A stretch of DNA of 60,999 nt from an uncultured Lachnospiraceae bacterium (GTDB lineage: Bacteria > Bacillota > Clostridia > Lachnospirales > Lachnospiraceae): NCBI GenBank assembly GCA_902489645.1, contig CABUAW010000008.1, positions 1-60,999 on the forward strand, in the 5' to 3' direction. Shown here one piece after another: positions 8,559-16,608 of the stretch (position 1 is its first letter; the number at the start of each line of letters is the position of its first letter). Under the pieces are notes generated by a model. That model did no database searches, had not been told where the DNA came from, and saw only the letters and a list, made by a program, of their open reading frames with translations. The translations under genes were made by a program, and so were the position numbers.

Positions 8559-9299
8559 TTAATTATTCACAAAACGGCTTAAAAATTCTTTTGTCTGTTC
8601 GCTCTTCGGATTTCCGAAAATCTGCTGCGGTCCTCCCTCTTCCACAATAACGCCGCCGGCCATGTAAACGACATGGTTCGATACGTCCCGGGCGAAGGCC
8701 ATTTCATGGGTAACAATCATCATCGTCAGGCCCTCGTCAGCCAGCTTACGCATAACCGCCAAAACCTCGCCGACCATCTGAGGGTCCAGCGCCGATGTCG
8801 GTTCGTCAAATAAAAGAACCTCCGGCTCCATAGCCAAAGCCCTCGCAATGGCTACACGCTGCTTCTGGCCGCCGGAAAGCTGACGCGGTTTTGCATTAAT
8901 ATACGGCGCCATACCAACCTTATCCAGGAAGTACATGGCATTTCTCCGTGCCGTTTCTTTATCCTTCTTTAAAACCTTTTCCTGACCGACCATACAGTTC
9001 TGTAAAACAGACATATTATTAAATAAATTAAAGCTCTGGAACACCATACCTACCTTGGCGCGGTAGGCCGCCTCATTCATCCGCTCTTCCATCATATTTT
9101 TCCCATGATAAATGATGTCTCCGGCGGTCGGCTCCTCAAGAAAGTTGATACAACGAAGCAGTGTGGATTTTCCCGAACCGGAAGCGCCGATAATACAGGT
9201 CACATCGCCCTGTTTTACGGAAAAGTCGATATCCCGGAGTACCACATTTTTTCCAAATGCCTTGCTTAAATGGCGGATTTCCAAAATATTTTCTCCCAT
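8559..9299 (-). CDS. Polar amino acid ABC transporter ATP-binding protein (GlnQ/HisP type)
   Basis: Cytoplasmic ATPase of a polar amino acid importer. Walker A is GASGSGKST (38-46), the signature is LSGGQKQR, and Walker B is VLLFDEPTSALD, followed by the H-loop (IVTHEM). Length of about 246 aa is normal. The permease stop overlaps the GTG at 9305 (GTGA), and AAGGAGG is compatible with either that GTG or the ATG at 9299; I list the ATG. Third gene of the binding protein-permease-ATPase operon. Confidence 0.93.
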   Translation of the reverse strand: MGENILEIRHLSKAFGKNVVLRDIDFSVKQGDVTCIIGASGSGKSTLLRCINFLEEPTAGDIIYHGKNMMEERMNEAAYRAKVGMVFQSFNLFNNMSVLQNCMVGQEKVLKKDKETARRNAMYFLDKVGMAPYINAKPRQLSGGQKQRVAIARALAMEPEVLLFDEPTSALDPQMVGEVLAVMRKLADEGLTMMIVTHEMAFARDVSNHVVYMAGGVIVEEGGPQQIFGNPKSEQTKEFLSRFVNN

Positions 9300-9301
9300 A
9301 A

Positions 9302-10093
9302 TCACTCTTCCTCCTTACCTTTCTCCGAATAGTTATACATACCGCTTGTATGCGCCAAAGTATCTGTCGTCGCCAAATCAAAGTTATCCGGTCCGTCCAG
9401 CTTGCTCTCCCAGAAACGAAGAATCCGCGAACAGGTAAATGTCAGAATGAAATACATCACCATAGCGATGGCAAAGGATTCAAAGTAAAGGTATTTTGCT
9501 CCGGCCACGCCCTTTGTCGCATAGAACAATTCAACGGTTCCGATGATGGAAAGTACGCAGGTATCCTTAATGTTAATAATCAGGTTATTGCCAATCTGAG
9601 GCATAATATTTCTCAGCGCCTGAGGCATGATGACGTAGAGCATCGTCTGAACATGATTCATACCGATGGCCTTTGCGCCCTCTGTCTGGCCCGGGTCAAT
9701 GGACAAAATACCGCCGCGGACTGTCTCCGCCATATAAGCCCCCGTATTAATGGATACAATAAAAAATGCGGCAAACCACATGGACATATTAATATTAAAT
9801 ACGGCCGCCGAACCAAAATAGATAAACATGGCCTGAGCCATCATCGGCGTTCCCCGGAAGAACTCGACATAGGCCATCAAAATAAAACGAACAACCTTCA
9901 AAATAACGCGCTTAACAATATTATCTTTTTTAGAAACAGGAATGGTCTGTACAATACCAACGGCAAAACCGATGATACATCCGATAAATGTGCCGACCAG
10001 GGCAATGACCATGGTCACGCCGGCTCCACGCAGAAAGGACGTGGAATACTCTTCAATCAACATTACGATTCTTCCCCAAAAGGTTTCAGGCAT
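9302..10093 (-). CDS. Polar amino acid ABC transporter permease
   Basis: His/Glu/Gln/Arg-type permease, 263 aa. Five hydrophobic segments are visible, the first as VTMVIALVGTFIGCIIGFA. The EAA loop that docks on the ATPase is GGILSIDPGQTEGAKAIGMN, and a typical family motif, MPQALRNIMPQIGNN, follows. One permease gene only, so it probably works as a homodimer. The C-terminus ends in Lys/Glu-rich residues, and its stop overlaps the upstream GTG of the ATPase gene, indicating translational coupling. Confidence 0.92.
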   Translation of the reverse strand: MPETFWGRIVMLIEEYSTSFLRGAGVTMVIALVGTFIGCIIGFAVGIVQTIPVSKKDNIVKRVILKVVRFILMAYVEFFRGTPMMAQAMFIYFGSAAVFNINMSMWFAAFFIVSINTGAYMAETVRGGILSIDPGQTEGAKAIGMNHVQTMLYVIMPQALRNIMPQIGNNLIINIKDTCVLSIIGTVELFYATKGVAGAKYLYFESFAIAMVMYFILTFTCSRILRFWESKLDGPDNFDLATTDTLAHTSGMYNYSEKGKEEE

Positions 10094-10135
10094 TGATTTT
10101 TCCCCCTTCGTATATCACATGCTTATAGAATTAAA

Positions 10136-10161
10136 GCACGGAAACCATACCGTTTCCGTGC
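10136..10161 (-). promoter_or_regulatory. Intercistronic hairpin between binding protein and permease genes
   Basis: GCACGGAAAC (10136-10145) and GTTTCCGTGC (10152-10161) form a perfect 10-bp stem with a 6-nt loop, and on the minus strand it is followed by a short TTTAATT. Its position between the binding-protein gene and the transporter genes suggests partial termination or mRNA protection that raises binding-protein output. Confidence 0.65.
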
Positions 10162-10185
10162 CCATAATTTTCTCCGGTTATTCCT

Positions 10186-11103
10186 TTATTCGGAAAGCGG
10201 CTGAACAGAAATTGCTTCCTCCATCATGGAATCGAAATCCTCTGTTGTCAGGTCTTTCAGAGCTTCATTGAGCTGAGCTGTTAAAGGACTGTCTTTCTTT
10301 ACAGAAATACCAATGTTAATTTCTTCTTCAGAAACTTCATAATCATCTTCTGTGCCATTGAAATCCAACAGTTTGAAATCCGGATAAGCAACAAGCGCTG
10401 CCATACCTGTCGGCATATCAGTAACAACAACGTCACATTTTCCTGCTTCAAGGGCTACAAGCATCGCCGGAGCAGATTCCTGAGCCGGTAACTGGTTCAC
10501 ATTCGGTATCTGCGGAATACAGGTATCATACCAAACCGTATTCAACTGAGAGGTACATACGGCGCCGTCCAAATCCGAAACGCCCTGAGCATCTGCATAT
10601 GCTCCATCAGCCTTTACCAGCGTGATAATAGATGCATAATAATAAGGTGTTGTAAAGTCTACCATCTCCAGACGGTCGGATGTAATAGACTGGCCTGCGA
10701 TAACGCAGTCAACCGTTCCGGACTGTACGGCCGGTACAAGAGAATCCCAGTCAAGCTTTACGATTTCCAGTTCAAGTCCAAGTTTTTCAGCCACATATTT
10801 TGCCATCATAACGTCATAACCGTAAGCATAGTCGGAACTTCCGGAAATCGGAACAGCCCCGTTTGCATCGGTCGGCTGTGTCCAGTTATATGGCGCGTAA
10901 CCGCACTCCATGGCAACCTTTAACACGCCGTCCTCCACGGTTTTCACTTCTGCCGCTGCATCGCCTGCAGCGCTTTCTGCGCCGGTTTCTGCTGTTGTTT
11001 CAGCCTTTGTCTCGGCCGTTTTGGAACCGCATCCCGTAAGGATACCACATACCATAACGCCCGCCATCATCATTGCGAAAGCCTTCTTCAAATAACCTTT
11101 CAT
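10186..11103 (-). CDS. Polar amino acid ABC transporter substrate-binding lipoprotein
   Basis: SBP_bac_3-family receptor. It has a lipoprotein signal (KKAFAMMMAGVMVCGILTGC), then a Thr/Ala/Glu linker and the binding domain. Family features include MECGYAPYNW near the start and the conserved DSLVPAVQSGTVDCVIAGQSIT followed by RLEMVDFTTPYY. The ATG at 11103 has GGAG/AAGGG at usable spacing; an ATG three codons upstream (11112) directly abuts AAGGG and is less likely. It heads the transporter operon, downstream of a strong promoter and a terminator-like leader hairpin. The C-terminal SEEEINIGISVKKDS fits cystine/glutamine/arginine-type receptors; the ligand is not assignable. Confidence 0.92.
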   Translation of the reverse strand: MKGYLKKAFAMMMAGVMVCGILTGCGSKTAETKAETTAETGAESAAGDAAAEVKTVEDGVLKVAMECGYAPYNWTQPTDANGAVPISGSSDYAYGYDVMMAKYVAEKLGLELEIVKLDWDSLVPAVQSGTVDCVIAGQSITSDRLEMVDFTTPYYYASIITLVKADGAYADAQGVSDLDGAVCTSQLNTVWYDTCIPQIPNVNQLPAQESAPAMLVALEAGKCDVVVTDMPTGMAALVAYPDFKLLDFNGTEDDYEVSEEEINIGISVKKDSPLTAQLNEALKDLTTEDFDSMMEEAISVQPLSE

Positions 11104-11133
11104 TTTCTCCATCCCTTTTCATTTTTCTCATAG

Positions 11134-11175
11134 TAAAAAAATAATCGCAAAGGCAGCATCTGCGCACCTTTGCGA
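11134..11175 (-). promoter_or_regulatory. Terminator-like hairpin in the leader of the amino-acid transporter operon
   Basis: On the minus strand TCGCAAAGG (complement of 11167-11175) pairs with CCTTTGCGA (complement of 11145-11153) and is followed by ATTATTTTTTT. It lies between the promoter at 11194-11222 and the binding-protein start, so a transcript begun there must pass an intrinsic-terminator-shaped structure. It may also end readthrough from spmB. An attenuation role is inferred. Confidence 0.6.
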
Positions 11176-11193
11176 CCTCTTAAAACCACTTCA

Positions 11194-11222
11194 ATTATAA
11201 ATGTTATCACCCTTAAAGTCAA
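11194..11222 (-). promoter_or_regulatory. Sigma-A-type promoter for the amino-acid transporter operon
   Basis: On the minus strand TTGACT (11217-11222), a 17-bp spacer and TATAAT (11194-11199). It lies just past the spmB stop codon, about 90 bp before the binding-protein start. Confidence 0.75.
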
Positions 11223-11230
11223 TATATATT

Positions 11231-11758
11231 TTAATACATCATCCCGGTTAATAAAATACTGATGACCACGCCGGTCACCGCCGCCGTCATAGCCCCGGCC
11301 AGCGTCCACCGGGTTTTTGTAATTTTCTGAGACATATAATAAACCGACATGGTATAGATACAGCTTTCGGTACAGCTTAAAACCAGGGCCGAAAGCCAGC
11401 CGTTCCGGGAATCCACCCCGTATTCGGTAAAAATATCCAGCATCAGCCCCATCGCCGCCGTTGAGGAAAACAGCTTAATAAAAATCAAGGACAGCACCTC
11501 CGGCGCCATCGCCAGTTTCGAGAGAACCGGCGCCAGTATCTGCCCGATATGGTCGAAAACTCTGGCGGCCCTGAGAACACCTACCGCCGTCAGCAGACCA
11601 ATCAGCGTCGGAAGTATGCCCCATACGATTTTCAGCCCGTCCTTCACGCCTTCCAGAAAGATATCAAAAATATCCAGTTTCATAGACAGGCCAAGGACAA
11701 CGACATATAAGATAATCACCGGAATAATACAATTTGATAAAAATAAAATCAAATTCAT
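11231..11758 (-). CDS. spmB: Spore maturation protein B
   Basis: Integral membrane protein, 175 aa, of the nucleoside-recognition-like (Gate) family. Together with SpmA it is needed in Bacillus for spore core dehydration and heat resistance. Recognisable stretches are the N-terminal transmembrane segment, FLEGVKDGLKIVWGILPTLI, and the conserved FSSTAAMGLMLDIF and CTESCIYTMSVYYMS. Its ATG overlaps the spmA stop by 4 nt (ATGA), so translation is coupled. Presence implies an endospore former. Confidence 0.93.
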   Translation of the reverse strand: MNLILFLSNCIIPVIILYVVVLGLSMKLDIFDIFLEGVKDGLKIVWGILPTLIGLLTAVGVLRAARVFDHIGQILAPVLSKLAMAPEVLSLIFIKLFSSTAAMGLMLDIFTEYGVDSRNGWLSALVLSCTESCIYTMSVYYMSQKITKTRWTLAGAMTAAVTGVVISILLTGMMY

Positions 11759-12357
11759 GGGCGCCTCCCCATGATTTTTACAAAGATAATCCCTGCCACC
11801 GTGGAGGCCGCCGTTGCCAGAATCCCCGGCAGTACGATGGCCGTCGGTACTGCGGCGCCAAACTGGCTGCGATAAGCTATGACAGTCATTGGAATAAGCT
11901 GCAGCGAGGATACATTAATAATCAAAAAAGTACACATTTCCCGGCTGGCCGTCCCAGGTGCCGCCGCCGGGCGGCCTTTTGCCCGCCGTTCATCCTCTAA
12001 CTGTTCCAGAGCCTCCATCGCCGAAAGTCCGGCCGGTGTGGCCGCCCATCCGAGGCCAAGCACATTGGCCGCAAAATTCAGCGATATGTAGGTTTCCGCA
12101 GGATGCCCCTTCGGAATATGCGGAAAAAGGAAATGAATCAGCCCTTCCATTTTCCCGGTGAGAATATCCAGCAGGCCTTCCGCCTCTGCCAGACGCATGA
12201 TACCGCTCCACATGGCCACAACGCCCGCCATACCGATGGCATGATTGACTCCGCTTTTCGCAGACTCGACCAATGCCGTGGATACCTCGGCCGATTTCCC
12301 GGTAATCAAACCTATCGTAATACCAATAATCAGCATCCAACCCCATATTTTATTCAA
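11755..12357 (-). CDS. spmA: Spore maturation protein A
   Basis: Integral membrane partner of SpmB, 200 aa, with an N-terminal hydrophobic segment (WMLIIGITIGLITG), ESAKSGVNHAIGMAG and the conserved ADVL-like NFAANVLGLGWAATPAGLSAMEAL block. The start is a TTG, with AAGGGTGA seven nucleotides upstream; the first ATG (Met8) has no ribosome binding site. In Bacillus spmAB is expressed in the mother cell under sigma-E; I do not see a convincing sigma-E promoter here. Divergent from the AbrB-type regulator. Confidence 0.92.
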   Translation of the reverse strand: MNKIWGWMLIIGITIGLITGKSAEVSTALVESAKSGVNHAIGMAGVVAMWSGIMRLAEAEGLLDILTGKMEGLIHFLFPHIPKGHPAETYISLNFAANVLGLGWAATPAGLSAMEALEQLEDERRAKGRPAAAPGTASREMCTFLIINVSSLQLIPMTVIAYRSQFGAAVPTAIVLPGILATAASTVAGIIFVKIMGRRP

Positions 12358-12429
12358 ATATTCTCACCCTTGAATATAATTAATTTCATATATATGTAAA
12401 TAACTTGAAAAATATTCCAAAAAATTTTA

Positions 12430-12458
12430 TTGACAAATCCGTGTGCCGCTGATATGAT
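12430..12458 (+). promoter_or_regulatory. Strong sigma-A promoter for the AbrB-type regulator
   Basis: TTGACA (12430-12435), 17-bp spacer, TATGAT (12453-12458). Predicted transcription start is around 12465, giving a leader of about 105 nt before the regulator start at 12571. Confidence 0.8.
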
Positions 12459-12490
12459 TGGGATAAATGAAGAATAAAAAGGTCAACGGT

Positions 12491-12527
12491 GACTGTCAGA
12501 CACACAGGGTGTTTTGGCAGTTTTTTT
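12491..12527 (+). promoter_or_regulatory. Terminator-like hairpin with U-tract in the abrB-type leader
   Basis: GACTGTCAGACAC (12491-12503) pairs with GTGTTTTGGCAG plus T (12509-12521), with two G-U wobbles and one mismatch, and is followed by a run of seven T (12521-12527). No plus-strand gene lies upstream, so the hairpin can only act on the regulator's own transcript: it is a candidate attenuator. Confidence 0.55.
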
Positions 12528-12570
12528 ATTTTTATGGAAATCCGTGCTTCGCGAAAGGAAGTTGTTTTTA

Positions 12571-12834
12571 ATGAAAAGTACAGGTATTGTAAGAAAATTA
12601 GATGAGCTGGGCCGTATTACCCTGCCGATTGAGCTTCGGCGCAATCTGAATATCGAAGAACGGGACCCTCTGGAAATTTTTGTAGATGATGAACGAATTA
12701 TCCTGAAAAAGTACGAACCGTGTGATATTTTCACGGGAGATATGAATGACTTGATTGACTACCATGATAAGAAGGTTTCAAAACGTTCAATTATTGAAAT
12801 GGCCAAAATGGCTGGGCTTACTATCCAAGAGTAA
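12571..12834 (+). CDS. AbrB/SpoVT-type transition-state regulator
   Basis: 87-residue DNA-binding protein. The N-terminal swapped-hairpin AbrB domain (KSTGIVRKLDELGRITLPIE, residues 2-21, through about 48) is clear; the C-terminal 35 residues are charged and probably mediate oligomerisation. The start at 12571 follows GAAAGGAAG at good spacing. As in Bacillus subtilis, it lies next to and converges with the rsmI-containing operon. AbrB proteins repress post-exponential genes; the adjacent divergent spmAB pair is a possible but unproven target. Confidence 0.9.
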   Translation: MKSTGIVRKLDELGRITLPIELRRNLNIEERDPLEIFVDDERIILKKYEPCDIFTGDMNDLIDYHDKKVSKRSIIEMAKMAGLTIQE

Positions 12835-12932
12835 GCCCACATTACATAGCCTGAGCGGTACTCCGTATCGTCATCAGGCCCATTTTGTCGGTGACGTAAA
12901 GGGCTCCCCCGGTCCTTTCGTCGCCATCCCCC

Positions 12933-13772
12933 CTAATGCAGCAAATATTGATAGACCTCCCGTTTGGTCATGCCGCGGTCTGAAGCAACGGATTTCATTG
13001 CTTCTTTTTTTGTCTGTCCTTTGGAAAGATAAATTTCCATATGTTCCTCAATGGACATGGTTTCCCAGGCGGCCTGCCGCTCCTTTTCCAATGTTTTCAC
13101 ATCTATCCCTTCAAGAACAAGGACATACTCGCCTCTGGCCTCATTTGCCGCATACCATGCCACGGCCTCGTCCAGAGTTGTCAGCCAGGTCTTTTCATGT
13201 CGTTTCGTCAATTCCTTGCATATTGTCAGCCGACGGTTCCCCGCCGCCTCTCTGAGTACCTTCAATGTTTTCAGCAGCCGGTGCGGCGCCTCATAAAAAA
13301 CTGTCGTCCGGGTTTCTTGCTGCAGCCGTTCAAGAACGGTTTCCCTCTCTTTTTTATCCATCGGAAGAAAGCCTTCGAAACAAAACCGCCGGGTAGACCG
13401 GCCGGACATCGTAAGCGCCGTAATACAGGCCGCCGGACCCGGCAGCGACGTCACTTCAATCCCCGCCTCATGGCAAAATTTTACCAGTTCCTCCCCCGGG
13501 TCAGAAATCCCCGGTGTTCCCGCGTCCGTCACCAGCGCAATATTTTTCCCGGCCCTTAATTCTTCGACGAGGACCCTGGCCTTGTCAATTTTATTGAATT
13601 CGTGATAACTGGTCATTGGCGTTTTTATATCAAAATGATTCAGCAGCTTTATCGTATGCCGGGTATCCTCCGCCGCAATGACATCTACGCTGCGAAGCGT
13701 TTCCAATACCCGGAAAGTGATGTCCTCCAGATTACCGATGGGTGTGGCGCATAAATATAATTTTCCTGCCAT
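12933..13772 (-). CDS. rsmI: 16S rRNA (cytidine1402-2'-O)-methyltransferase
   Basis: Tetrapyrrole-methylase-fold SAM enzyme, 279 aa, that methylates the ribose of C1402 in the ribosomal decoding centre. Signatures are LYLCATPIGNLEDITFRVLE at the N-terminus, AAEDTRHT, the SAM-binding loop TDAGTPGISDPG, and the C-terminal QTKKEAMKSVASDRGMTKREVY helix-turn segment usual for RsmI. SD AGGAGGAAATGTC. Last gene of the operon that begins near 20012; 11 nt downstream of trmN6. Confidence 0.96.
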   Translation of the reverse strand: MAGKLYLCATPIGNLEDITFRVLETLRSVDVIAAEDTRHTIKLLNHFDIKTPMTSYHEFNKIDKARVLVEELRAGKNIALVTDAGTPGISDPGEELVKFCHEAGIEVTSLPGPAACITALTMSGRSTRRFCFEGFLPMDKKERETVLERLQQETRTTVFYEAPHRLLKTLKVLREAAGNRRLTICKELTKRHEKTWLTTLDEAVAWYAANEARGEYVLVLEGIDVKTLEKERQAAWETMSIEEHMEIYLSKGQTKKEAMKSVASDRGMTKREVYQYLLH

Positions 13773-13783
13773 GACATTTCCTC

Positions 13784-14518
13784 CTAATATCCGTAAATAT
13801 CATATATGACGTTGTGATAAACACCGGGTTCTTTATAAACAATCAACGGTTCCTCCACTTTAATCATGGATTTTGCCCCCCGGACAGCCTCTATCATAAC
13901 CATATTCGGTTCTTTATCCACAAACGGATACACCAGTTTCATTCGTTTTGGTTCCAGCTTATAAGCCGTCAGCGTCTGAAAAATCTCCACAAGACGAAAG
14001 GGACGGTGAATTAAATAAAACCGTCCGCCGGGACGGAGCAGCCGGCTTGTCTCCCGAACCAAATCTTCCAGCGTACACAATATTTCATGCCGTGCAATGG
14101 CTTTCGGAGCCTCCGGGTTTTTAATACCGTGGGCGTTTGTCATATACGGCGGATTCGACGTGATTACATCAAAGGATGCCAGCGGAAACAGAGCCGAGGC
14201 CTCTTTAATATCTCCTGTCACAATATCCACCCGGTCTTCCAGATGATTGTACGCCACGCTGCGCCGGGCCATATCCGCACTTTCTTCCTGAATTTCCAGA
14301 CCGGTAAAATGCTTTCCTTCGGTTTTAGCTTCTAAGAGAATCGGAATAATCCCGGTTCCCGTCCCCATATCCAGGGCCGTTTCGCCTTTTTTCACCTGAG
14401 CAAAGCCGGATAAAAGCACCGCGTCCATCCCAAAGCAAAATTTGTTCGGATTTTGTATAATCTTATAGCCATTACGTTCCAAATCATCCAAACGCTCATC
14501 CTGTTTTAATTCTATCAT
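13784..14518 (-). CDS. tRNA1(Val) (adenine37-N6)-methyltransferase-like protein (YabB)
   Basis: Rossmann-fold methyltransferase of the TrmN6/YabB family, about 244 aa. SAM motif I is LDMGTGTGIIPILL and the catalytic N6-adenine motif is SNPPYMT, typical of N6-adenine methyltransferases. The N-terminus ERLDDLERNGYKIIQNPNKF is a family hallmark. I use the ATG at 14518 (TGGAGTTGTAAA upstream); 24 upstream in-frame codons lack an SD and have no family similarity. Its position between ricT and rsmI matches B. subtilis yabB. Confidence 0.9.
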   Translation of the reverse strand: MIELKQDERLDDLERNGYKIIQNPNKFCFGMDAVLLSGFAQVKKGETALDMGTGTGIIPILLEAKTEGKHFTGLEIQEESADMARRSVAYNHLEDRVDIVTGDIKEASALFPLASFDVITSNPPYMTNAHGIKNPEAPKAIARHEILCTLEDLVRETSRLLRPGGRFYLIHRPFRLVEIFQTLTAYKLEPKRMKLVYPFVDKEPNMVMIEAVRGAKSMIKVEEPLIVYKEPGVYHNVIYDIYGY

Positions 14519-14630
14519 TTTACAACTCCACAATCCATACGTTCTGTTTCCGAAAAAGGACACCCCATATTGATGGGATGTCCCGTTCATCCAGTTTTTG
14601 AAACTCTGTCTCTTCGGTCTTTAAAACAGC

Positions 14631-15533
14631 CTACAACGCCGAGCCGCCGTCCCGTTTCTCCATCGCTTCCAGTTGTTTGAGTTCCGCATCATTGATATTC
14701 AGCCGCTCCTTTTTGCGCTTTGGCTTAAATTTCAACTGGGAAACCGGATATTCCTTGATTTCCTTCTCATCGTTATCCAGCGTGACCACAATCTTGACAA
14801 GCTGACGCAGCACATTCACTCCGGACACCTCGCCGCGGAAGCCGTCCACCGTCGTCACCCTGTCCCCGATGGCCGGAAGCTTACTGTTCAAATACTCATA
14901 GGTTTCTTCTTCATTTTTCAGGCAGCACATCAAACGTCCGCACACCCCGGAAATTTTTGTCGGATTTAAAGATAAATTCTGTTCCTTAGCCATCTTGATA
15001 GAAACCGGAGCAAATTCCGACAAATGAGAATGGCAGCACAATGTCCGTCCGCAGATGCCGATACCTCCAAGAATCTTTGTCTCGTCCCGGACACCAATCT
15101 GACGCAGCTCGATGCGCGTTTTAAACACCGATGCCAAATCCTTTACAAGTTCACGGAAATCAATACGTCCGTCTGCCGTAAAATAAAAAAGTACCTTATT
15201 ATTATCAAACGTATATTCCGCATCAATCAGTTTCATTTCCAACTTATGCTTGGCAATTTTTTCCAGGCAAATATTAAAGGCCGATTTCTCTTTCTCTTTA
15301 TTTTTCATCTCTATCTCGTCGTCCTCCGGTGTCGCTACGCGAATGACCGGTTTCAGCGGTTGGATGACCTTATCATCCTCCACTTCCTTCGGACCTGTCA
15401 GCACCAGCCCATATTCAATGCCCCGGGCCGTTTCTACAATGACATGCTGACCGACTTCTATATCAAAATCAAGCGGGTCGAAATAGTAAATCTTTCCGGC
15501 CTGACGAAATCTCACGCCAATCACTTTTATCAT
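14631..15533 (-). CDS. ricT: PSP1-domain protein RicT (YaaT)
   Basis: Cytoplasmic subunit of the RicAFT (YlbF-YmcA-YaaT) complex, which in Bacillus supports maturation cleavage of mRNAs by RNase Y and carries Fe-S clusters. The 300-aa protein has the PSP1 core and the cysteine-rich block GGIGICGRTLCCHSHLSEF plus GVCGRLMCCLKNE, i.e. the cluster ligands. The C-terminal extension KFKPKRKKERLN is basic. Located between holB and trmN6 exactly as in B. subtilis (yaaT). Confidence 0.94.
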   Translation of the reverse strand: MIKVIGVRFRQAGKIYYFDPLDFDIEVGQHVIVETARGIEYGLVLTGPKEVEDDKVIQPLKPVIRVATPEDDEIEMKNKEKEKSAFNICLEKIAKHKLEMKLIDAEYTFDNNKVLFYFTADGRIDFRELVKDLASVFKTRIELRQIGVRDETKILGGIGICGRTLCCHSHLSEFAPVSIKMAKEQNLSLNPTKISGVCGRLMCCLKNEEETYEYLNSKLPAIGDRVTTVDGFRGEVSGVNVLRQLVKIVVTLDNDEKEIKEYPVSQLKFKPKRKKERLNINDAELKQLEAMEKRDGGSAL

Positions 15534-15570
15534 TCTAACTTACATTCCTTTCTAGGCACAAAGCTTCACA

Positions 15571-16560
15571 TTAATTTTCCTTCATAACAAGCAGCATCAT
15601 TTCCATAGCCACTTCAAAATTCACATTGGCCGCCAGGCGGGCCTTCGCCTTTTCCAGAGACTGGATAATATCATTCAGTCCTTCATAGGAAGAACGCTTC
15701 GCCTGCTCCATCAGGAATCTGTATTCATCTTTATATACAATGGCATTGGCATCCTTCGTCACCTTCAAAATAAGAACGTCCCGATACCACACCATCATCA
15801 TATCAATAATATCGTTTATGTCTGTTTTATAGGCGCTGAGCCGTTTTACAACCTCAATGACCTCATAAACATCCATCTCGTGAATATTTTTAACGATATT
15901 TAATACATGGTACTGGAGGTCATTAAAGTCCTCCGAGGAAGCCATCGCAATGGCCTTCCCCACAACCCCCTGAGAAAATGCGGCGCATATCCGGGCTTTA
16001 TAGTCCGGCACGCCATACGCCTTCTCAAGAAATTCTACGATTTTATAATTATCCACCGGTTTTAAATGAAATGCGATACACCTTGACAAAATCGTCGGCA
16101 GCATCGCTTCCAGATTGTTCGTCAGCAGCATGATAATCCCATATTCCGGCGGCTCTTCAATCGTTTTAAGAAGCGCATTCTGGGCCTGCTCATTCATCTT
16201 CTCCGCTTCGTCCACAATATAGATTTTATACTTACTGCTGTAAGGTTTAATGGCTATATCCGCATTAATCTGGGTCCGCACATCATCCACGCTGATAGTG
16301 GCCGGTTTATCATGGGTAAGCCACTTCACATCCGGCTGATTCCCCGTATCCATCTGATGGCAGGAGCGACACATACCGCAGGCGTCGCCATACCCGGCCT
16401 CGCACTCCAATGCTTTTGCAAAAGTTTTTGCCAACAGATTTTTTCCGCTGCCATTCGGGCCTTCAAAAATATAGGCATGGGAAATTTTTTTGTTTTTTAA
16501 AGCTGTTGACATATGTTGTATAATCTGCTCATGACCAATCACATTTTTAAAACCTGACAT
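15571..16560 (-). CDS. holB: DNA polymerase III subunit delta prime
   Basis: Clamp-loader AAA+ subunit, 329 aa. GPNGSGKN (34-41) is the Walker A loop, Cys53, Cys61, Cys64 and Cys67 form the zinc module, VDEAEKM is the Walker B region, and LLKTIEEPPEYGIIMLLTNN precedes the SRC motif (LSRCIAFHL). The C-terminal collar domain follows. SD CGGGAGG. It follows the guanylate-kinase-like gene and precedes ricT. Confidence 0.95.
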   Translation of the reverse strand: MSGFKNVIGHEQIIQHMSTALKNKKISHAYIFEGPNGSGKNLLAKTFAKALECEAGYGDACGMCRSCHQMDTGNQPDVKWLTHDKPATISVDDVRTQINADIAIKPYSSKYKIYIVDEAEKMNEQAQNALLKTIEEPPEYGIIMLLTNNLEAMLPTILSRCIAFHLKPVDNYKIVEFLEKAYGVPDYKARICAAFSQGVVGKAIAMASSEDFNDLQYHVLNIVKNIHEMDVYEVIEVVKRLSAYKTDINDIIDMMMVWYRDVLILKVTKDANAIVYKDEYRFLMEQAKRSSYEGLNDIIQSLEKAKARLAANVNFEVAMEMMLLVMKEN

Positions 16561-16608
16561 TCTGTGTCACCTCCCGTTTTATCCAAGTATATCACACTTT
16601 TTCGTGAT

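Noticed and set aside
7836..8582. Plus-strand 248-codon frame opposite the beta-hydroxyacid dehydrogenase
   Set aside because: Cys/His/Arg-rich antisense translation of a well-recognised gene without an SD; a shadow frame.
9350..10096. Plus-strand 248-codon frame opposite the permease gene
   Set aside because: Antisense shadow of a clear ABC permease gene; composition is not protein-like.
12835..12932. Two weak hairpins between the abrB-type gene and rsmI as an RNA gene
   Set aside because: Stems are short and imperfect, there is no promoter of their own and no U-tract; at most they end the two convergent transcripts.
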